Source of the DNA: Thermohalobaculum sp039187815
Lineage (GTDB): Bacteria; Pseudomonadota; Alphaproteobacteria; Rhodobacterales; Rhodobacteraceae
Direction: 5' to 3'
Assembly: GCA_039187815.1 (NCBI GenBank)
Contig: JBCCZI010000001.1
Span: 60,086 to 124,085 of the forward strand
Length of the DNA: 64,000 nt
Below, piece after piece: positions 36,896 to 46,278 of this stretch. The position numbers and the translations under genes are program-made. Within the stretch, counting starts at the first letter, position 1. Each line of letters starts with the position of its first letter. Below the pieces are notes generated by a model. That model worked only from the letters and a program-made list of their open reading frames with translations, made no database searches and was not told where the DNA came from.

Positions 36896-38188
36896 TCAGC
36901 CGAGTGCTCCGTCCTCGGCGATCCGGCTGGCGCCCCTCAGATAGGGGCGCAAGACCTCGGGCAGCGTCACCGAGCCATCCGCCTCCTGCCCGTTCTCGAC
37001 CACCGCGATCAAGGCGCGTCCGACCGCGAGGCCCGAGCCATTCAGCGTGTGCACAAAGTCTGGCTTCTTGTCCGCCTCGCGCCGGAACCGTGCATTCATC
37101 CGCCGCGCCTGGAAATCGCCGCAGACCGAGCAGCTCGAGATCTCACGGTAGCGGTTCTGCCCAGGCAGCCAGACCTCGATGTCGTGCGTGCGCCGGGCGC
37201 CAAAGCCCATATCGCCCGTGCACAGCACCAGAGTGCGATAGGGCAGGCCGAGCCGCTCCAGGATGTCCTCGGCACAGCGCGTCATGCGGTCGAGCTCGGC
37301 CAGACTGTCTTCGGGCCGGGTGATCGAGACCATCTCAACCTTCTCGAACTGGTGCTGGCGCAGGATGCCCGTCACATCCTTGCCTGCCGAGCCCGCCTCG
37401 GACCGGAAGCATTGGCTGTGCGCGGTGTAGCGGCGCGGCAGGCTCGATTCGTCGAGCATGTCGCCGGCGACCATATTGGTCAGCGTGACCTCCGAGGTTG
37501 GGATCAGCCACCAACCATTGGTGGTCTGATAGCTGTCCTCGGCGAATTTTGGCAACTGGCCGGTGCCGACCATCGCCTCCTCGCGCACCAAGATCGGGGT
37601 CCAAACCTCGGTCAGCCCGTTCTCGGTGATGTGCGTGTCGAGCATAAACTGCGCCAGCGCCCGATGGAGCCGGATGAGGCTGCCGGTCAGCACCATGAAC
37701 CGGCTGCCCGAAAGCTTGGCCGCCCGGGCCAGATCGAGCCCCGCGGCGACACCTGGGATCTCGAAGTGCTCGCGCGGGTCAAACTCGAAATTGCGCGGAT
37801 TGCCCCAGCGCCGAAGCTCGACGTTGGCGTCCTGGTCGGCACCATCGGGCACACTGTCGAGCGGGGCGTTGGGCAGGCCCATCAGCCAGTCGGTCAGCGC
37901 CTCGTCCTTGGCTTTCGCCTCGGCCTCGAGGGTAGCGATCTCGTCCTTCATGGCCGCGACGCGCGCCCGTAACGCCTCGAATTCGGCCTGATTGCCGGTT
38001 TTCTTGACCAAGCCGATTTCCTTGCTGGCCTGGTTGCGCTCGGCAAGGGCGGTCTCTGCCCGGGTGATACAGTCCCGGCGCGCAGCATCCAGCGCCAAGA
38101 TCTCCGACGACACCGGCGAGAGCCCGCGCCGCGCGAGCATCGCGTCAAAGCCATCGGGGTTCTCACGGATCAGTCGGATATCATGCAT
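36896..38188 (-). CDS. serS: seryl-tRNA synthetase
   Basis: Class II synthetase charging tRNA-Ser and tRNA-Sec, 430 residues. The N-terminal coiled coil (about 30-100, Ala/Glu-rich with KKTGNQAEFEALRARVAAM) clamps the tRNA long arm. Motif 2 appears as FRSEAGSAGKDVTGILRQHQ and motif 3 as NGSGLAVGRALIAVVEN. AAAGGAGGG precedes the ATG. First gene of the minus-strand run serS, AAC(3)-like, surE, pcm, nlpD-like. Confidence 0.97.
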   Translation of the reverse strand: MHDIRLIRENPDGFDAMLARRGLSPVSSEILALDAARRDCITRAETALAERNQASKEIGLVKKTGNQAEFEALRARVAAMKDEIATLEAEAKAKDEALTDWLMGLPNAPLDSVPDGADQDANVELRRWGNPRNFEFDPREHFEIPGVAAGLDLARAAKLSGSRFMVLTGSLIRLHRALAQFMLDTHITENGLTEVWTPILVREEAMVGTGQLPKFAEDSYQTTNGWWLIPTSEVTLTNMVAGDMLDESSLPRRYTAHSQCFRSEAGSAGKDVTGILRQHQFEKVEMVSITRPEDSLAELDRMTRCAEDILERLGLPYRTLVLCTGDMGFGARRTHDIEVWLPGQNRYREISSCSVCGDFQARRMNARFRREADKKPDFVHTLNGSGLAVGRALIAVVENGQEADGSVTLPEVLRPYLRGASRIAEDGALG

Positions 38189-38264
38189 AGGGGGCCCTCC
38201 TTTATAGGCCGGGCGCCTTATGCCTCATCGCGCCAGCCAGCGCCAGTCGCAGTGACGGTCGGGA

Positions 38265-39833
38265 TTACGCCTCGGTGCCGGCGTCGTCCTCGCCGAGCCA
38301 GGTTCGATAGGCCGCCTCATAGGTCTCCCAACTGCCATCATTGGCTGCATCGAACCAATGCTCGGGCGCTGCGAGCCCCTCGGGCAGCCGGGTGAGGCCG
38401 AGGCCCGCCTTCACACCAAAGGCCGCAAGGATCGCATCGGCATCGAGGTTCTGGACGTCAGAGAGATCCGCTGAGCGCAGGGAGGCCCGGGCCATGGTCG
38501 CATCGGTCAGGTCTGAGGATCCGAGCATCGCACCCCTAAGGACCGAGGCCTCAAAATACGCATCTTTCAGGTTCGCGCCTTCCAGCCGCGCACCGACCAG
38601 GATCGCGTCCTCAAAATCAGCGCCTGCGGCATCGACCGCGGTCAGGCGGGCGCCACGGAGATCAGCCCCCTCGAGGCGCGCCCGTGTGAGAACGGCTGCC
38701 TCCAAGCGGGCGCCGCGCAAGGTGATGCCCTCTACAACGCATCCGCGCAGCACCGCCGAGTGCAGCTGAGCGCCCCGGGCATTCGCGCGCTTCAGATTTG
38801 CCTCGACGAGGACTGCGGCCTCCAGATGGGCCTCGGCCAGATCGGCGCCCTCGAGATTCGCCCATCGCAGATCGGCTTTCTCCAAATGCGCCGCCGTGAG
38901 GGTTGCGTTGCTGAGATGCGCCTCTGAGAGATCCGCTTCCGCGAGATGGGCGCCCGACAGATCGGCCCGCTCCAGCTCTGCGCTGGAAAAGTCGGCCCGC
39001 TCGAGGCGCGCACCGGCGAAGATAGCCTTGCTCAGACGGGCTCCGGAAAGGGTTGCCCCAACCAAATAGGCTCCACGCAAATCGATGATCGGTGGTTGGC
39101 CCTCGCCGGCTTGTGCGGCCGAGGCCTGACGGAGGATGATGGAAAGCGCGGCGCGCGTGTCCGCCGCTGGCTGGGGCAGAACATCGAGCCAGCGCGAGAG
39201 GTCGTTGTCCTGGGAAAACGGACGCCGGCCAAAGCGGTCGATAAAGGTGGCATCTTCTTGGCTAGGGTCTCGTGAGAGATCCGCGTTCCAGGGCGGCAGG
39301 GGTTTGGGCGTAGCCGCCCCAGGGGCGCTCACGCGCACAAATGCGCAGAGCGTCTCGACCACAGGCGCTACATGGGCCTGGCTGTCACGGGCGATCTGGT
39401 CGAGGGCGTAGATCGCCCCGAGACGGGCGGCCTGGTTTTGGCTGCCGAGCTGCTCCGTCGCCTTGGCAAACCGCTCGGCGAAACGGATATCGGCGGCCGA
39501 CGCCGTCCGCGCCTCGGCGGCGCTGGCCTGGCGCAGGGCAAGCGCATAGTGTTGGTGCAGGGTCCAGGTTCGAAACAACAGAACCGGTGCCAGAAGCAGG
39601 GACGCCAAGGCGATCAAGATGAGGGCAAAAGCATGCGCGAGAGGCAACACCGCGCCAGCCTGCCCGGATCCGCGGATCTCAGCGAGTGATGCTGCAAGAT
39701 CAAATCCGAGCCGTGCCGTGGCCACAAGCATGGCAAGCCATCCGATGGCAATGGCCACCGCTAACCCGTACCCGATGCTCTTTATCAGGAAAACAAGCGG
39801 CGACGACTTGTTGGATGGGACCGACTCGCGCAT
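38265..39833 (-). CDS. membrane-anchored pentapeptide-repeat protein
   Basis: 522 residues. Two N-terminal membrane helices (about 14-42 and 60-88) flank a short periplasmic loop. A cytosolic linker (RFAKATEQLGSQNQAARLGA, then IYALDQIARDSQAH) follows, as seen in many YjbI-type proteins. A long run of A(D/N)LxxA repeats (about 255-470; SGARLSKAIFAGARLERADF onwards) forms a beta-helix. Function unknown. A second pentapeptide protein lies at 26.4-27.6 kb with the opposite topology (anchor at the C-terminus). No enzymatic motif is present. Confidence 0.82.
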   Translation of the reverse strand: MRESVPSNKSSPLVFLIKSIGYGLAVAIAIGWLAMLVATARLGFDLAASLAEIRGSGQAGAVLPLAHAFALILIALASLLLAPVLLFRTWTLHQHYALALRQASAAEARTASAADIRFAERFAKATEQLGSQNQAARLGAIYALDQIARDSQAHVAPVVETLCAFVRVSAPGAATPKPLPPWNADLSRDPSQEDATFIDRFGRRPFSQDNDLSRWLDVLPQPAADTRAALSIILRQASAAQAGEGQPPIIDLRGAYLVGATLSGARLSKAIFAGARLERADFSSAELERADLSGAHLAEADLSEAHLSNATLTAAHLEKADLRWANLEGADLAEAHLEAAVLVEANLKRANARGAQLHSAVLRGCVVEGITLRGARLEAAVLTRARLEGADLRGARLTAVDAAGADFEDAILVGARLEGANLKDAYFEASVLRGAMLGSSDLTDATMARASLRSADLSDVQNLDADAILAAFGVKAGLGLTRLPEGLAAPEHWFDAANDGSWETYEAAYRTWLGEDDAGTEA

Positions 39834-39939
39834 GGCAACACCCTATCGGGTGAATGACGCCGCGCAAATTGGCTCGTCAAGGTGAAGGAAACCGCGGTCG
39901 ACGGGCCATCCCAAACCCCGTCGGCTTGGTCAGTCCGTA

Positions 39940-40020
39940 TCAGCCGACCAAGACTGCCACCATCATCAGAGCGTAGAGTGTTAGGCCAAGTGTGGGCGCG
40001 ATGATGTAGATTGCGTCCAT
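39940..40020 (-). CDS. 26-residue hydrophobic membrane peptide
   Basis: ATG at 40020 with a strong GGGAGAGAAGAG site immediately upstream and a 26-codon frame ending in TGA at 39940. The peptide starts MDAIYIIAPTLGLT and continues as one hydrophobic helix to LVG with no charged residue after Asp2. Comparable small subunits (KdpF, CydX and similar) exist, but it cannot be assigned. A weak minus-strand -10 (TATGAT, 40082-40087) lies about 60 bp upstream. Confidence 0.55.
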   Translation of the reverse strand: MDAIYIIAPTLGLTLYALMMVAVLVG

Positions 40021-40354
40021 CTCTTCTCTCCCAGAACCGCCGCGGGGGGCACCGCGGGCTGGTATTACGCGCCGGATCGGTTATCATATCATTACCAGCG
40101 CCTTCTGTTTGAACCAGCTCTTAAAGAACAGCAGCGGTGGCCCAAACAAAATCTTATTAGCACAGTCTGTCGCAGTTGACAATCGGCGGTTCGGACCAGT
40201 GGGCCTTTTGGAGGCCTGCCTTGCATCGCCGAGAGCCGCCCGTATATACGTCGCAACGGAAGCCGGAGCGAGCCGGTGCAGCGGCCGCTTATCCGCTTGA
40301 GACGCGGTGCAACGCGCCTGTTGAGCGGGACGCCGGGCAGGAAGAGGACAGTCC
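40021..40354. other. divergent intergenic region between the small membrane peptide and yajC
   Basis: About 330 bases. The left half is AT-rich for this genome and probably holds the promoter of the small peptide gene. A TTGACA at 40176-40181 points towards yajC but has no clear -10 at 16-18 bp. No open frame with a convincing ribosome site was seen. The right 100 bases lead to the yajC ribosome site (AAGAGGA). Confidence 0.45.
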
Positions 40355-40687
40355 ATGATCGTGAGCCCAGCTTATGCTCAGACCGCCGGGGATGCCGGCG
40401 CCGCGGGGGGGTTGCTTGGCATCGTCCCCTTCATCTTGATGTTTGTCATCTTCTACTTCTTCTTGATTCGTCCGCAACAGCGACGGATGAAGGAGCATCG
40501 CAAGATGATCGAGAACCTGCGCAAGGGCGATCAGGTGATCACGGCCGGCGGGCTATATGGCAAGGTCACCCGGATCCTCGAAGAAGACGATTGCGAGGTC
40601 CAGATCGCCGAGGGCGTGAAGATCAAGCTCGTGAAATCGACGATCTCTGCGGTGGTGTCTAAGACCGAGCCGGCGGCGGGCAGCTGA
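40355..40687 (+). CDS. yajC: preprotein translocase subunit YajC
   Basis: 110 residues. A single N-terminal membrane helix (LLGIVPFILMFVIFYFFLIRP) ends in the diagnostic RPQQRRMKEHRKMIENLRKGDQ. The cytosolic VITAGGLYGKV block follows. YajC associates with SecDF and YidC at the Sec channel. It lies 63 bp ahead of secDF on the same strand and is very likely co-transcribed. Confidence 0.96.
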   Translation: MIVSPAYAQTAGDAGAAGGLLGIVPFILMFVIFYFFLIRPQQRRMKEHRKMIENLRKGDQVITAGGLYGKVTRILEEDDCEVQIAEGVKIKLVKSTISAVVSKTEPAAGS

Positions 40688-40750
40688 CGCCAGCGCCGCC
40701 CTCACCGCCGACCCCCATCCGCTGCGGGCCGCCGAGGCCAGGGAGACCCC

Positions 40751-43399
40751 ATGCTGCAGTTCCCGCTCTGGAAGACGCTGCTGACGGTCGGGCTCTGCCT
40801 CGCCGGCTTGGTGTTTGCCGCTCCGAACCTCTTCTATGATGCGGCCGATGGCGCCGCACGGGCCAAGGCCGAGATCGAGCGGTTGGAGTCGCGGGGCCAG
40901 CCGGTCGATCCTGCGCTGATCGAACAGGCCGAGGCATGGCCCGCCTGGGCACCGCCCGGGGTCGTCTCGCTCGGGCTCGACCTGCGGGGCGGGGCGCATC
41001 TGCTCGTCGAGGTCCAGATCGCCGAGGTCGTCGCCGAGCGCATGCAGAACCTGCGCGACGATGTGCGGCGGGTCCTGCGCGATGCGGATGTGCGTCGCTT
41101 CACCGGCCTCGTGGCCGAGGAGGGCTCGGTCCGGATCACCATCAGCAATGCCGAGCAGGTGGACACGGCCGGCGCGGCCTTGCGCAGTTTGGCCCAGCCG
41201 GTCGGCGGTGGGATCGCCGGCGGCTTCGGCATGGGCGGCATCGCGGCGGGGCAGGATCTCGAGGTGTCTCTCGATGGTGACGGCCAAACCTGGCGGCTCA
41301 CCCTGTCCGAGGCCGCGCTGACCGAGTTGACCGACCGCACCATGGCCCAGTCGCTCGAGGTCATGCGCCGCCGCATCGACGAGACCGGCACGCGCGAGCC
41401 GACGATCCAACGCCAGGGCGAGGATCGCATCCTGATCCAGGTGCCGGGCATCGGCTCCGCGGCCGAGTTGCTCGAGCTGATCGGACGCACCGCCAAGCTC
41501 ACCTTCCACTCGGTGGAGGGGTTTGGCGAGACCAGCTACAATTCCGGCCCCGGGCAGTTGGTGGTGGGCGATGCCGAAGGCGGCGCCCCCTATCTGATCG
41601 AGCGCAAGGCGATCCTCTCGGGCGACAACCTGACCGATGCGAGCCTCGGCTTCCATCCAGACACCGGACTACCCGTCGTGAACTTCCGCTTCGACAGCTC
41701 GGGCGCGCGGGTCTTCGGCGACTATACGGCGGCCAATGTGGGCCGGCTCTTTGCCACGGTGCTGGACGGCGAGGTGATCACCGCTCCGCGCATCCAGTCC
41801 CCGATCCTGGGCGGCGCCGGGTTTATCGAGGGCAGCTTCACGGTCGAGAGCGCGACGCAGCTCGCCATTCTGTTGCGATCGGGTGCGCTGCCGGCCTCGA
41901 TCAAGACGCTTGAACAACGCACCGTCGGACCGGATCTCGGCGCCGACTCGATCGCGGCCGGCTCGGCGGCCACCATGCTGGCCTTTGGCGCGGTGCTGAT
42001 CTTCATGATCGCCGCTTATGGGCGGTTCGGCATGTTCGCCGCCATCGCGCTGGTGCTGAACCTTGCCATGCTGATCGCGTTGCTATCAGTCATCGGGGCG
42101 ACGCTCACCTTGCCAGGCATCGCCGGCATCGTGCTCACCATCGGCATGGCGGTGGATGCCAACGTTCTCATCTTTGAGCGCATACGCGAGGAGTTGCGGA
42201 GCGCAAAGGGGCCAGCACGCGCCATCGACAAGGGCTATTCCGAGGCGGTCTCGGCCATCGTGGATGCCAACATCACCACGCTGATCGCCGCGATCATCCT
42301 GTTCGCGATTGGCTCGGGTCCGGTCAAGGGGTTTGCGGTAACCTTGGGGCTCGGCATCCTGACCTCGGTGTTCACAGCCTTCATGGTGACGCGGCTCATG
42401 GTGATCACCTGGCTCGACCGCGTGCGGCCCAAGGTTTTGAAGGTCGCGCTGCTGCGTCTGGTGCCTGAGAAGACCTCGGTGAACTTCCTCAGCCTGCGGC
42501 GCGCGACCATGGGCTTGTCCTCGGCGGCCTGCATCGGCTCGATCGCTGTCGCAGCCATGCTGGGGCTGAACTTCGGCATCGATTTCCGGGGCGGCACGAT
42601 GCTCGAGATCCGCACCCAGCAGTCGGCAGATCTCGGGGCGATCCGCCAGGTTGTGACGGATATGGAGCTCGGCGATGTTGCAGTGCAGAGCTTCGGCTCG
42701 GACCGCGATGTGCTGGTGCGGGTTGAGGAGCAGGCCGGCGATGGTGACGACCGCATGGCCGTTGCCGAGGATCTGGGCAAGGTCCTGCAATCGGCCTTCC
42801 CGGGCAGCGAGATCCGACGGGTCGAAGTGGTCGGCCCCAAAGTGTCGAGCGAGCTCTTGCAAGCCGGCGCCTTGGCTATCCTTTTGGCCGTCTTGGCGGT
42901 GCTCATCTATATCTGGCTACGCTTTGAGTGGCAGTTCGGCCTCGGCGCCGTGGTCGCGCTGGTGCATGATGTGCTGCTGACCATTGGCATCTTTGCGCTC
43001 ACAGGCATCGAGTTCAATCTGGCCATCATCGCCGCCATCCTGACCATCGTCGGCTATTCGTTGAACGACACGGTCGTGGTGTTCGACCGGGTGCGCGAGA
43101 ACTTACGCAAATACAAGAAGATGCCGCTGATCGAGCTGCTCAACCTCTCGATCAACGAGACGCTGGCCCGCACCGTGATGACCTCGGTCACCACGCTGAT
43201 TGCGCTGGGTGCGATGTTCTTCCTGGGCCCGCCGGTCATCCAAGGGTTCACCTTTGCGATGATCTGGGGCGTGGTGATCGGCACCTATTCGTCGGTCTTC
43301 GTGGCGGCGGCAACGTTGCTCTGGCTGGGCGTCAAGCGCGACTGGAGCACGGCCGAGGAGGCCAAGGCGGGCGTGCGGCTCGACGGCGCCCAGGTCTGA
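40751..43399 (+). CDS. secDF: fused protein translocase subunit SecDF
   Basis: 882-residue proton-driven RND-type helper of Sec export, with SecD and SecF fused in one chain. The SecD half carries LGLDLRGGAHLLVEV, a large periplasmic P1 domain (about 90-400) and six helices containing GMAVDANVLIFERIREE. The SecF half begins near residue 595 with LNFGIDFRGGTMLEI and has the second six helices with YSLNDTVVVFDRVRENLR. The stop is 10 bp before the Mth938-domain gene. Many Rhodobacterales have separate secD and secF, so the fusion is a useful taxonomic marker (from memory). Confidence 0.96.
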   Translation: MLQFPLWKTLLTVGLCLAGLVFAAPNLFYDAADGAARAKAEIERLESRGQPVDPALIEQAEAWPAWAPPGVVSLGLDLRGGAHLLVEVQIAEVVAERMQNLRDDVRRVLRDADVRRFTGLVAEEGSVRITISNAEQVDTAGAALRSLAQPVGGGIAGGFGMGGIAAGQDLEVSLDGDGQTWRLTLSEAALTELTDRTMAQSLEVMRRRIDETGTREPTIQRQGEDRILIQVPGIGSAAELLELIGRTAKLTFHSVEGFGETSYNSGPGQLVVGDAEGGAPYLIERKAILSGDNLTDASLGFHPDTGLPVVNFRFDSSGARVFGDYTAANVGRLFATVLDGEVITAPRIQSPILGGAGFIEGSFTVESATQLAILLRSGALPASIKTLEQRTVGPDLGADSIAAGSAATMLAFGAVLIFMIAAYGRFGMFAAIALVLNLAMLIALLSVIGATLTLPGIAGIVLTIGMAVDANVLIFERIREELRSAKGPARAIDKGYSEAVSAIVDANITTLIAAIILFAIGSGPVKGFAVTLGLGILTSVFTAFMVTRLMVITWLDRVRPKVLKVALLRLVPEKTSVNFLSLRRATMGLSSAACIGSIAVAAMLGLNFGIDFRGGTMLEIRTQQSADLGAIRQVVTDMELGDVAVQSFGSDRDVLVRVEEQAGDGDDRMAVAEDLGKVLQSAFPGSEIRRVEVVGPKVSSELLQAGALAILLAVLAVLIYIWLRFEWQFGLGAVVALVHDVLLTIGIFALTGIEFNLAIIAAILTIVGYSLNDTVVVFDRVRENLRKYKKMPLIELLNLSINETLARTVMTSVTTLIALGAMFFLGPPVIQGFTFAMIWGVVIGTYSSVFVAAATLLWLGVKRDWSTAEEAKAGVRLDGAQV

Positions 43400-43409
43400 G
43401 GCGGCGCCC

Positions 43410-43772
43410 ATGCGGATGAACGAGATCGGATACCAGGGCCAGCCGCCGATCGACGGCTATCGCCCTGGCGCTTTCCGCATCCGCGAGGCCTGGTACGAGG
43501 GATCGGTGGTGTGCGCGCCGTCCGGTGTCTCCTCGATCGCCATGCCGATGGCGCCCGAGACGGTGGAGACGCTGGCGGCCCTGGCCCCCGAGATCGACGT
43601 TCTGCTGGTCGGCATGGGGGCCGAAGTCGCTCCGCTGCCCGCCGCCATCCGCGTCGCACTCGAGACCGCCGGCATTGGCGTCGAGGTCATGGCCACCCCG
43701 TCCGCCTGCCGCACCTACAACGTGCTGCTCTCCGAGGGCCGCCGCGTCGCCTGCGCCCTCACCGCCGTCTGA
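43410..43772 (+). CDS. Mth938-like (DUF498) domain protein
   Basis: 120 residues covering the Mth938 fold, related to NDUFAF3. The core is PGAFRIREAWYEGSVVCAP, then LLVGMGAEVAPLP and a C-terminal ACRTYNVLLSEGRRVACALTAV. In alphaproteobacteria this gene typically follows secD/secF, as here. Function unresolved; the eukaryotic relative assists complex I assembly. Probably part of the yajC-secDF operon. Confidence 0.9.
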   Translation: MRMNEIGYQGQPPIDGYRPGAFRIREAWYEGSVVCAPSGVSSIAMPMAPETVETLAALAPEIDVLLVGMGAEVAPLPAAIRVALETAGIGVEVMATPSACRTYNVLLSEGRRVACALTAV

Positions 43773-43978
43773 GCGGCCAGACCGGTTTGGGCCAGTGTCG
43801 CGCCGCCGAGGTCACAGCCAGGCCGCCGCGCTTCCCGGCGCGGCCCATCGGCGGTGAAATCGCCCTGGGCCAAACGGCGCCCCTTTCGGAACCGTGTCGT
43901 TAGGATATATGGGGGCGGAGAGGGGCCGGCCGGCTCCCGCGTACCACCCAAAGGCACCACCCAGAGGAGGGACATCCC

Positions 43979-44587
43979 ATGGCATTCACGCTTCCCGATC
44001 TGCCCTATGCCCACGACGCGCTGGCCGCGAGCGGCATGTCGAAGGAGACCATGGAGTATCACCACGATCTCCACCACAACGCCTATGTCACCAAGGGCAA
44101 CGAGCTGATCGCCGGCACCCCTTGGGAGGGAGCGGACAACGCCAAGTTGCCCGAGGTGATTACCGGCACCTATGGCAAGGACGAGCACCAGGGACTGTTC
44201 AACCAGGTCTCGCAGCATTGGAACCACATCCAGTTCTGGGAGATGATGGCGCCCGGCGGCTCGGCCATGCCCTCTGAGCTTGAGAGCGCGATTTCCGGCG
44301 CCTTTGGCTCGGTCGACGATTTCAAGAAGGCGTTCTCGGCGGCCGGTGCCGGTCAGTTCGGCTCGGGCTGGGCTTGGCTGGTCGCCGATGGCGGCACGCT
44401 CAAGGTCACCAAGACCGCGAACGGGGTGAACCCGCTTTGCTTTGGCCAGACCGCCCTACTCGGTTGCGATGTGTGGGAGCATTCCTATTACATCGACTAC
44501 CGCAACAAGCGCCCGGCCTATCTTGAGAATTTCCTCAACAACCTGGTGAACTGGGATAACGTGGCGGCCCGCCTGGCCGCGGCGTGA
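43979..44587 (+). CDS. sodB: iron-type superoxide dismutase
   Basis: 202 residues. Metal ligands are visible: the first His in MEYHHDLHHNAYV, HWNHIQFWEMM, and DVWEHSYYIDYRNKRPAYL (Asp and His). The Gln immediately before HWNH fits the iron-type active site rather than the Mn type. It removes superoxide in the cytosol. GAGGAGGG precedes the ATG. The 206-bp leader has no obvious Fnr or OxyR box that I can be sure of. rarD starts 4 bp after the stop. Confidence 0.95.
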   Translation: MAFTLPDLPYAHDALAASGMSKETMEYHHDLHHNAYVTKGNELIAGTPWEGADNAKLPEVITGTYGKDEHQGLFNQVSQHWNHIQFWEMMAPGGSAMPSELESAISGAFGSVDDFKKAFSAAGAGQFGSGWAWLVADGGTLKVTKTANGVNPLCFGQTALLGCDVWEHSYYIDYRNKRPAYLENFLNNLVNWDNVAARLAAA

Positions 44588-44591
44588 GCCT

Positions 44592-45524
44592 ATGACCGGT
44601 TTGCCGGACCGGGACGCCCGGTCCGGCCTTTGGCTCGGCGTGTTGGCCGCTTTTGCGGCCAACACGATCTGGGGTCTGAACCCGCTATATTTCGGTTTGC
44701 TCGACCATGTGCCGGCGCCCGAGCTGCTGGCGCACCGGATCTTTTGGGGCGGTGTCTTTGCCGTCGTCTTTTGTCTGGCGAGCGGGCGAGTTGGATCCGT
44801 GGCCGGCGTCTTCCGGAGCCCGTGCGCGCTTGCCGGCCTAGCGGTGACCGCGATGCTGGTCACGCTAAACTGGCTCGTCTATCTGTTCGCCATACAATCG
44901 GAGCGCGTAACCGAGGCGGGGTTCGGCTTCTACCTGATGCCGCTCGTTGCCGTAACGCTGGGTGTCGTCTTGCTGGGCGAGCGGCTGGGTCGGCTGCGAT
45001 GGGCGGCGGTGGCCTTGGCGGCGCTTGCGGTGGCGGGCCTGGCGGTCAGCCAAGAGTCGGTGCCGGTCGCTTCGCTGGTGATCGCCATCAGCTTTGGGAC
45101 CTATGGGCTGCTGCGCAAGCGCATGGCAACCGGTGCGATTACGGGCTTTGCCGTCGAGGCGTTGTTGCTGACGCCCTTCGCCTTGGGGTGGTTGCTGCTG
45201 GTCCATGACAGCCGGGGCGGCGCGTTCGGGGCCGATGCCGGGGACACGGCGCTGCTCATTCTCTCTGGGCCAATCACGGGGCTGCCGCTCATTCTGTTTG
45301 CCGAGGCGGCGCGCCGGCTGGCCTATTCGACCGTCGGCATCCTGCAATACATCAACCCGACGCTGCAGATCGGCTGTGCGCTGCTGTTGCTCGGAGAGCC
45401 GGTGACACCTGCACTGGTGCTGGCGCTGGGGCTGATCTGGGCGGCGTTGGCGCTCTACAGCCTGTCATTGGTTAGGCCCGGGCAACCGCCGGAGCCGCCT
45501 GGGCCGAGGTCTGCAGCCAGTTGA
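44592..45524 (+). CDS. rarD: RarD/EamA family permease
   Basis: 310 residues, about ten membrane helices in two EamA repeats. NTIWGLNPLYFGLLDHVPAPELLAHRI is the RarD start block, and a second block reads LIAISFGTYGLLRKRM. RarD proteins are drug/metabolite transporter members of uncertain substrate (chloramphenicol in the original study). It starts 4 bp after sodB. Its 3' end overlaps the convergent amidotransferase gene by 53 bp. Confidence 0.88.
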   Translation: MTGLPDRDARSGLWLGVLAAFAANTIWGLNPLYFGLLDHVPAPELLAHRIFWGGVFAVVFCLASGRVGSVAGVFRSPCALAGLAVTAMLVTLNWLVYLFAIQSERVTEAGFGFYLMPLVAVTLGVVLLGERLGRLRWAAVALAALAVAGLAVSQESVPVASLVIAISFGTYGLLRKRMATGAITGFAVEALLLTPFALGWLLLVHDSRGGAFGADAGDTALLILSGPITGLPLILFAEAARRLAYSTVGILQYINPTLQIGCALLLLGEPVTPALVLALGLIWAALALYSLSLVRPGQPPEPPGPRSAAS

Positions 45525-46221
45525 TATAGACGCGCTCGGCCAGGCGCTCGAAACCGGGCATGCGCGCCGCACAAGCCGCCTCCAGCGCCGCTGCACCGCC
45601 CGCGCCATAGGCTTTGTCGAGCGCTGCGGCGTATTCCGGGATGGCAGCCCATCCCGCGACAGTGTCGCTTTCGATCTCGATATGAAACTGCACCGAATAG
45701 GCCCGCGGCCCCCAGCCCATGGCCTGGACCGCGCAATCCGGCGATGTGGCGAGGCACCGCGCGCCTGCCGGCATCTGCACCACCTCGGCCGAGTGCCATT
45801 GCAGGCAGGCAAAGCGCCCCGGCAGGTCGTCGAACAGGATGCTGGTCGCGCCCTCTTCGGTCAGTTGCACGTCCATCACGCCGATCTCGGGCCGGGCGGA
45901 TGGCCTGACCTTGCCCCCCAAGGCCTCGGCCAAGAGCTGGTGCCCGAGGCAAAGGCCGAGGAAGGCCATGCCACGGCCCTCCACGGCCTCGCGAATCAGC
46001 GCCTTCTCAGCGCAGAGCCAGGGGTGGGCGTCCTCCTGCCAGACATCCATGGGGCCGCCCATGACCCAGAGCGCGCCAAACTCAGCCAGATGAGAGGCAT
46101 CTGGCACGGGCTCGCCCTCGTCGAGATGCACCGGGTGCCAGCTGTGCCCATCCTCGGCCAGGAAACGCCGGAAGATCCCCGGATGCTCGATGCGCTCATG
46201 CTGCAGAACCAGGATTTTCAT
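45472..46221 (-). CDS. class I glutamine amidotransferase
   Basis: 249 residues. The nucleophile Cys is in LGLCLGHQLLAEALGG; the catalytic His and Glu are in YSVQFHIEIES. WVMGGPMDVWQED is the oxyanion region. It resembles stand-alone GMP-synthase-like amidotransferases such as gamma-glutamyl hydrolases of the PuuD/YbjI-like group. The substrate is unknown. The start at 46221 (MKILVLQHERIEHPG) opens the domain; the frame continues upstream without homology. The gene is followed by the 53-bp antisense overlap with rarD. Confidence 0.87.
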   Translation of the reverse strand: MKILVLQHERIEHPGIFRRFLAEDGHSWHPVHLDEGEPVPDASHLAEFGALWVMGGPMDVWQEDAHPWLCAEKALIREAVEGRGMAFLGLCLGHQLLAEALGGKVRPSARPEIGVMDVQLTEEGATSILFDDLPGRFACLQWHSAEVVQMPAGARCLATSPDCAVQAMGWGPRAYSVQFHIEIESDTVAGWAAIPEYAAALDKAYGAGGAAALEAACAARMPGFERLAERVYINWLQTSAQAAPAVARA

Positions 46222-46278
46222 GGGCCCTCTCCTTGTGCTGCGCAAACACTGCCGCGAGCGGACCGGCGGCCGCAAGCC

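Noticed and set aside
40168..40181. TGT...ACA palindrome upstream of yajC as a third PpsR site
   Set aside because: The spacer is 8 bases, not 12, and the internal bases are not symmetrical.
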